From Paramacrobiotus metropolitanus (lineage: Eukaryota > Tardigrada > Eutardigrada > Parachela > Macrobiotidae), in assembly GCF_019649055.1 (NCBI RefSeq), contig NW_026570681.1, positions 1 to 19,505 of the forward strand: DNA of 19,505 nucleotides, in the 5' to 3' direction. The notes under the pieces were generated by a model. That model worked only from the letters and a program-made list of their open reading frames with translations. It made no database searches and was not told where the DNA came from. The position numbers were made by a program, and so were the translations under genes. Positions 17,627-19,505 of the stretch are shown piece after piece. Position 1 is the stretch's first letter, and every line of letters begins with the position of its first letter.

Positions 17627-18229
17627 CCTCCCGGCCGTCCGCCATCTCACATGCTGACTGAGGAGTACCATCTGGAGTGTGCTGTGCAGCATCTTTGATT
17701 AGCCCAAATCATCCGCGAACGCCCTCCCCAAGCCATCAACTGCGTCGATCCCTCTTCACCGCTGTCCAGTCAGCCGCAGACCATCACCAACGTCCCCGAT
17801 GCTGACGACGGAGTGTTTCGGAAGTATAAGCCATATCCCACATCTGGAGCTGCACCGAAGCATGGACCACGCGTTGCAGTTGCACCTCCACCGCAACCGG
17901 TGGTGCCTGCGGATAAGCAGCAGCAAATGTCGCCAGCATCTTCTAAACCGTCGTGGTGTGGTATGTCGAATCCCGAATCGGCCATCGGCATTCCTACCGA
18001 TCTGGGTAATCCATCGCCAACGGTCGAGGTCCAGCCACCGTCACACGCGTCATTTACTTAGCCACAACCATTGCACTCTTTCGACCTCGAGCAAGCAGCT
18101 CGTTCAGCCGTTCTGGAAGAGCTATTCACTGGTTTGCCGGAAATTGACCCAAACATTTCTGTAGACGTTTTCAACGAAGAATTGTTGTGGTTGTCAGAAG
18201 ATGACTTGGAGGCGATATTTCCACAGTAG
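17627..18229 (+). pseudogene. Gene B exon 4 with two in-frame stops
   Basis: 201 codons in the same frame as copy A exon 4, interrupted by TGA at 17696 and TAG at 18059, with no net frameshift. About 14 codons longer than A. The first 42 codons differ from A at about 24 of 126 bases, mostly amino-acid-changing. The last 25 codons differ at only three bases and still encode ELLWLSEDDLEAIFPQ. The second stop lies in a stretch that aligns poorly with copy A. Confidence 0.65.
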
Positions 18230-18570
18230 TGACGTGTACCGGTTCGAATAGTACGTACACCTTGTCAAAGCCTTTGTACTTTTGTCACTCTTGCTATAAT
18301 TATTTACATTCCTACTTGTACATGCGTTTTGCATTTTTACTTGTCTGGCTTATTTAATTCGGCTGATGCGGATTTACACTTGACCAATGTTGTTGTTTCT
18401 CAGCTGTTGTAACCAATGGCTATCTGGTACATCTTTATTGGTTTTACGTTTGGTCGATGCCTGCGCGCATCCTGATGTCGATATACCGGGTGGCCCAATC
18501 AAATGGCGGTCTCCGTTTCCGTTTCGCTTTTCTTGAACCTCTGGGCGAACCATAAGCATTTTAGATTCGT
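18230..18570 (+). promoter_or_regulatory. Conserved 3' flank of copy B
   Basis: Counterpart of 5784-6121. It includes gaatagtacgtacaccttgtcaa, shared ccaat/attgg words, gcctgcgcgcatcctga and aaatggcggtctccgtttc. Positions 18370-18569 align without gaps to copy A at about 92% identity, higher than the part of exon 4 I counted. Confidence 0.5.
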
Positions 18571-18855
18571 TCGATTAACAACTTTAGCAAAAAAAAGGTT
18601 TTCTGAACAGTAATGACAGTCGGGAAAATCTCGGGAAATGTCAGTCTCGGGAAAATCTCTGCCAACTCAAATTGTGCGGAAATGAATTGTGACGGTTGCT
18701 TACACGGACGTCTACACGGGCGTATGCTTGCGTGCAAGGCATTAAAATTTCACCTTTTTTACCTTTACTTACATGTTAGTAGTTTTAAATTTTTTCAAGG
18801 CTTTCGATTTTGATCGCAACACGATGTCATACGTAGTTTCTCACGTTTTATTCAA

Positions 18856-19101
18856 TCACAACAGTTTTTTCTGCCGGTTTTTGACAAACTTTTTTACGTG
18901 CCGTATACTTTGAAAATCGTTACTGACATGTTTGTCTTTAAACATCTCATAGTCGTCCTTAAATAGCACAAATTTCTTGAAAGAACTAAACTCTTGCCCT
19001 TCTGGATCTTCCATAGCGAATATTACAGAAAAAATATTACAGACATTCCCGTCTTCGATTCTTCTCACTGTGACTTTTAAGTCATAGTACTGCACCGACA
19101 A
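18856..19101 (-). CDS. Small ORF with adjacent poly(A) signal
   Basis: 81 residues, starting MSVQYYDLKV, with a Phe/Lys/Asp-rich body (FKKFVLFKDDYEMFKDKH) and a basic end (KNRQKKLL). AATAAA follows on the same strand at 18847-18852, a few bases after the TGA stop. A splice-like arrangement (gtaagt near 19131, gctaat, then gtgcag near 19093) upstream hints it could be the last exon of a longer minus-strand gene. The protein is unknown to me. It lies mostly in the block absent from copy A, so it may be insertion cargo or an ancestral neighbour lost from A. Confidence 0.35.
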   Translation of the reverse strand: MSVQYYDLKVTVRRIEDGNVCNIFSVIFAMEDPEGQEFSSFKKFVLFKDDYEMFKDKHVSNDFQSIRHVKKFVKNRQKKLL

Positions 19102-19505
19102 GCATTAGCAATTATTAACATATTACTTACGATGCAAAACAAAATTTCGCGGTACTTGGTCTAAGTGAGCCAAGTTACCCAGTATTTATGGAAAAAATCG
19201 CGAAATAAAAGAGTATGAGAAATATAAATCAGTAACAAAAATGTTTTAAATAAATAACTTTAAAATTAAATAAATGGCCCGATGCACGCAACCACCGCCC
19301 GTGCAGGGATCCTGAGCCCGCAGCCAGCACACGTGCGGACTCAAAAAGGTCACCCCTGCACTCAGCCAACCCAACTGTTTACACGACGCCGACCGTCTTG
19401 GCGTTCCTGATTAACGATGATCTCATTTGTCATGCCCTTCTGCTCGCTTCCTCTTCGGATGCATTGCTCGTACTGGTACTAGTATAGAATAACTACCGGT
19501 TCTGG
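19102..19505. other. Distal 3' flank
   Basis: To about 19390 this matches copy A 6150-6463, including aaaatcgcgaaa, agagtatgaaaaa-type words and the cccgtgc-rich patch. After 19390 the sequence is outside the duplication. No gene is seen. Confidence 0.5.

Larger units (their letters stand above)
9195..18229 (+). pseudogene. Gene B: paralogue of gene A with two nonsense codons in the last exon
   Basis: Exons are 9195-9960, 15701-16495, 16717-17120 and 17627-18229, with the same intron phases as gene A (1, 1, 0). The frame is open from the ATG through exons 1-3 and the first 23 codons of exon 4, then meets TGA at 17696-17698 (CGA in copy A, a C-to-T change). Translation to that point would give 678 residues: all four HTH-like modules and the basic middle, but no acidic tail. 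A second stop, TAG, is at 18059-18061. The frame is otherwise kept to the shared terminal TAG at 18227-18229. The first intron is 5740 nt because of a large element. It could be a young pseudogene, or a gene making a shortened DNA-binding form without the activation-like tail, which might act as a repressor. The last idea is inference. Confidence 0.6.
7018..19390 (+). repeat. Duplicated segment, copy B
   Basis: The second unit of the duplication matches copy A over promoter, four exons and 3' flank. It has been expanded by a hAT-like element (7079-7610), a ~0.9-kb insertion (7931-8836), a 5-kb element in intron 1, an insertion in intron 3, and a ~0.5-kb block at about 18571-19075 absent from A. 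The homology ends at gacgccgac near 19390, the same word that ends copy A. Confidence 0.75.

Overview
The window looks like eukaryotic nuclear DNA, most likely from an invertebrate animal. It has split genes with GT/AG introns (gtatgt and gtaagt donors, pyrimidine-rich tttcag, ttgcag and tctag acceptors), TATA-type promoters, many small inverted-repeat DNA transposons, and no bacterial gene packing or ribosome binding sites. I cannot name the species. No rRNA, tRNA or CRISPR is visible.

The backbone is a direct duplication of one four-exon gene, both copies on the + strand. Copy A runs from about 1018 to 6463 (coding 1796-5783). Copy B runs from about 7018 to 19390 (coding 9195-18229). Matching exons, splice phases (1, 1, 0), promoter regions and 3' flanks align throughout. 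A third, very partial copy (end of exon 3 plus part of intron 3) lies at 6464-6790, exactly between the two. This suggests unequal crossing-over in a larger array. The protein is unfamiliar to me: three helix-turn-helix-like modules about 50 residues apart in exon 1, a long basic middle (exon 2), a fourth HTH-like module in exon 3, a proline/glutamine-rich stretch, and an acidic-hydrophobic tail like an activation domain (exon 4). It reads like a DNA-binding regulator, possibly built from transposase-type DNA-binding modules. That is inference.

The two copies are damaged in different places. Copy A has lost one base in exon 2, but an in-frame alternative acceptor at 3028 would bypass it and give an 814-residue protein. 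Copy B has two in-frame stops in exon 4 (17696 and 18059) yet keeps its frame to the end.

Copy B is larger because of insertions. The main one is a 5065-bp element (10188-15252) in intron 1, flanked by a perfect 9-bp target duplication. It has 0.5-0.6 kb terminal inverted repeats made of ~88-bp hairpin-bearing tandem units, an AT-rich core, an exon-like fragment with a polyadenylation signal, and a nested GC-rich element. Others are a hAT-like element with 8-bp target duplications (7079-7610), a ~0.9-kb insertion (7931-8836), an intron 3 insertion, and a ~0.5-kb block after the gene that holds a small minus-strand ORF. Most remaining open frames are chance or shadow frames.
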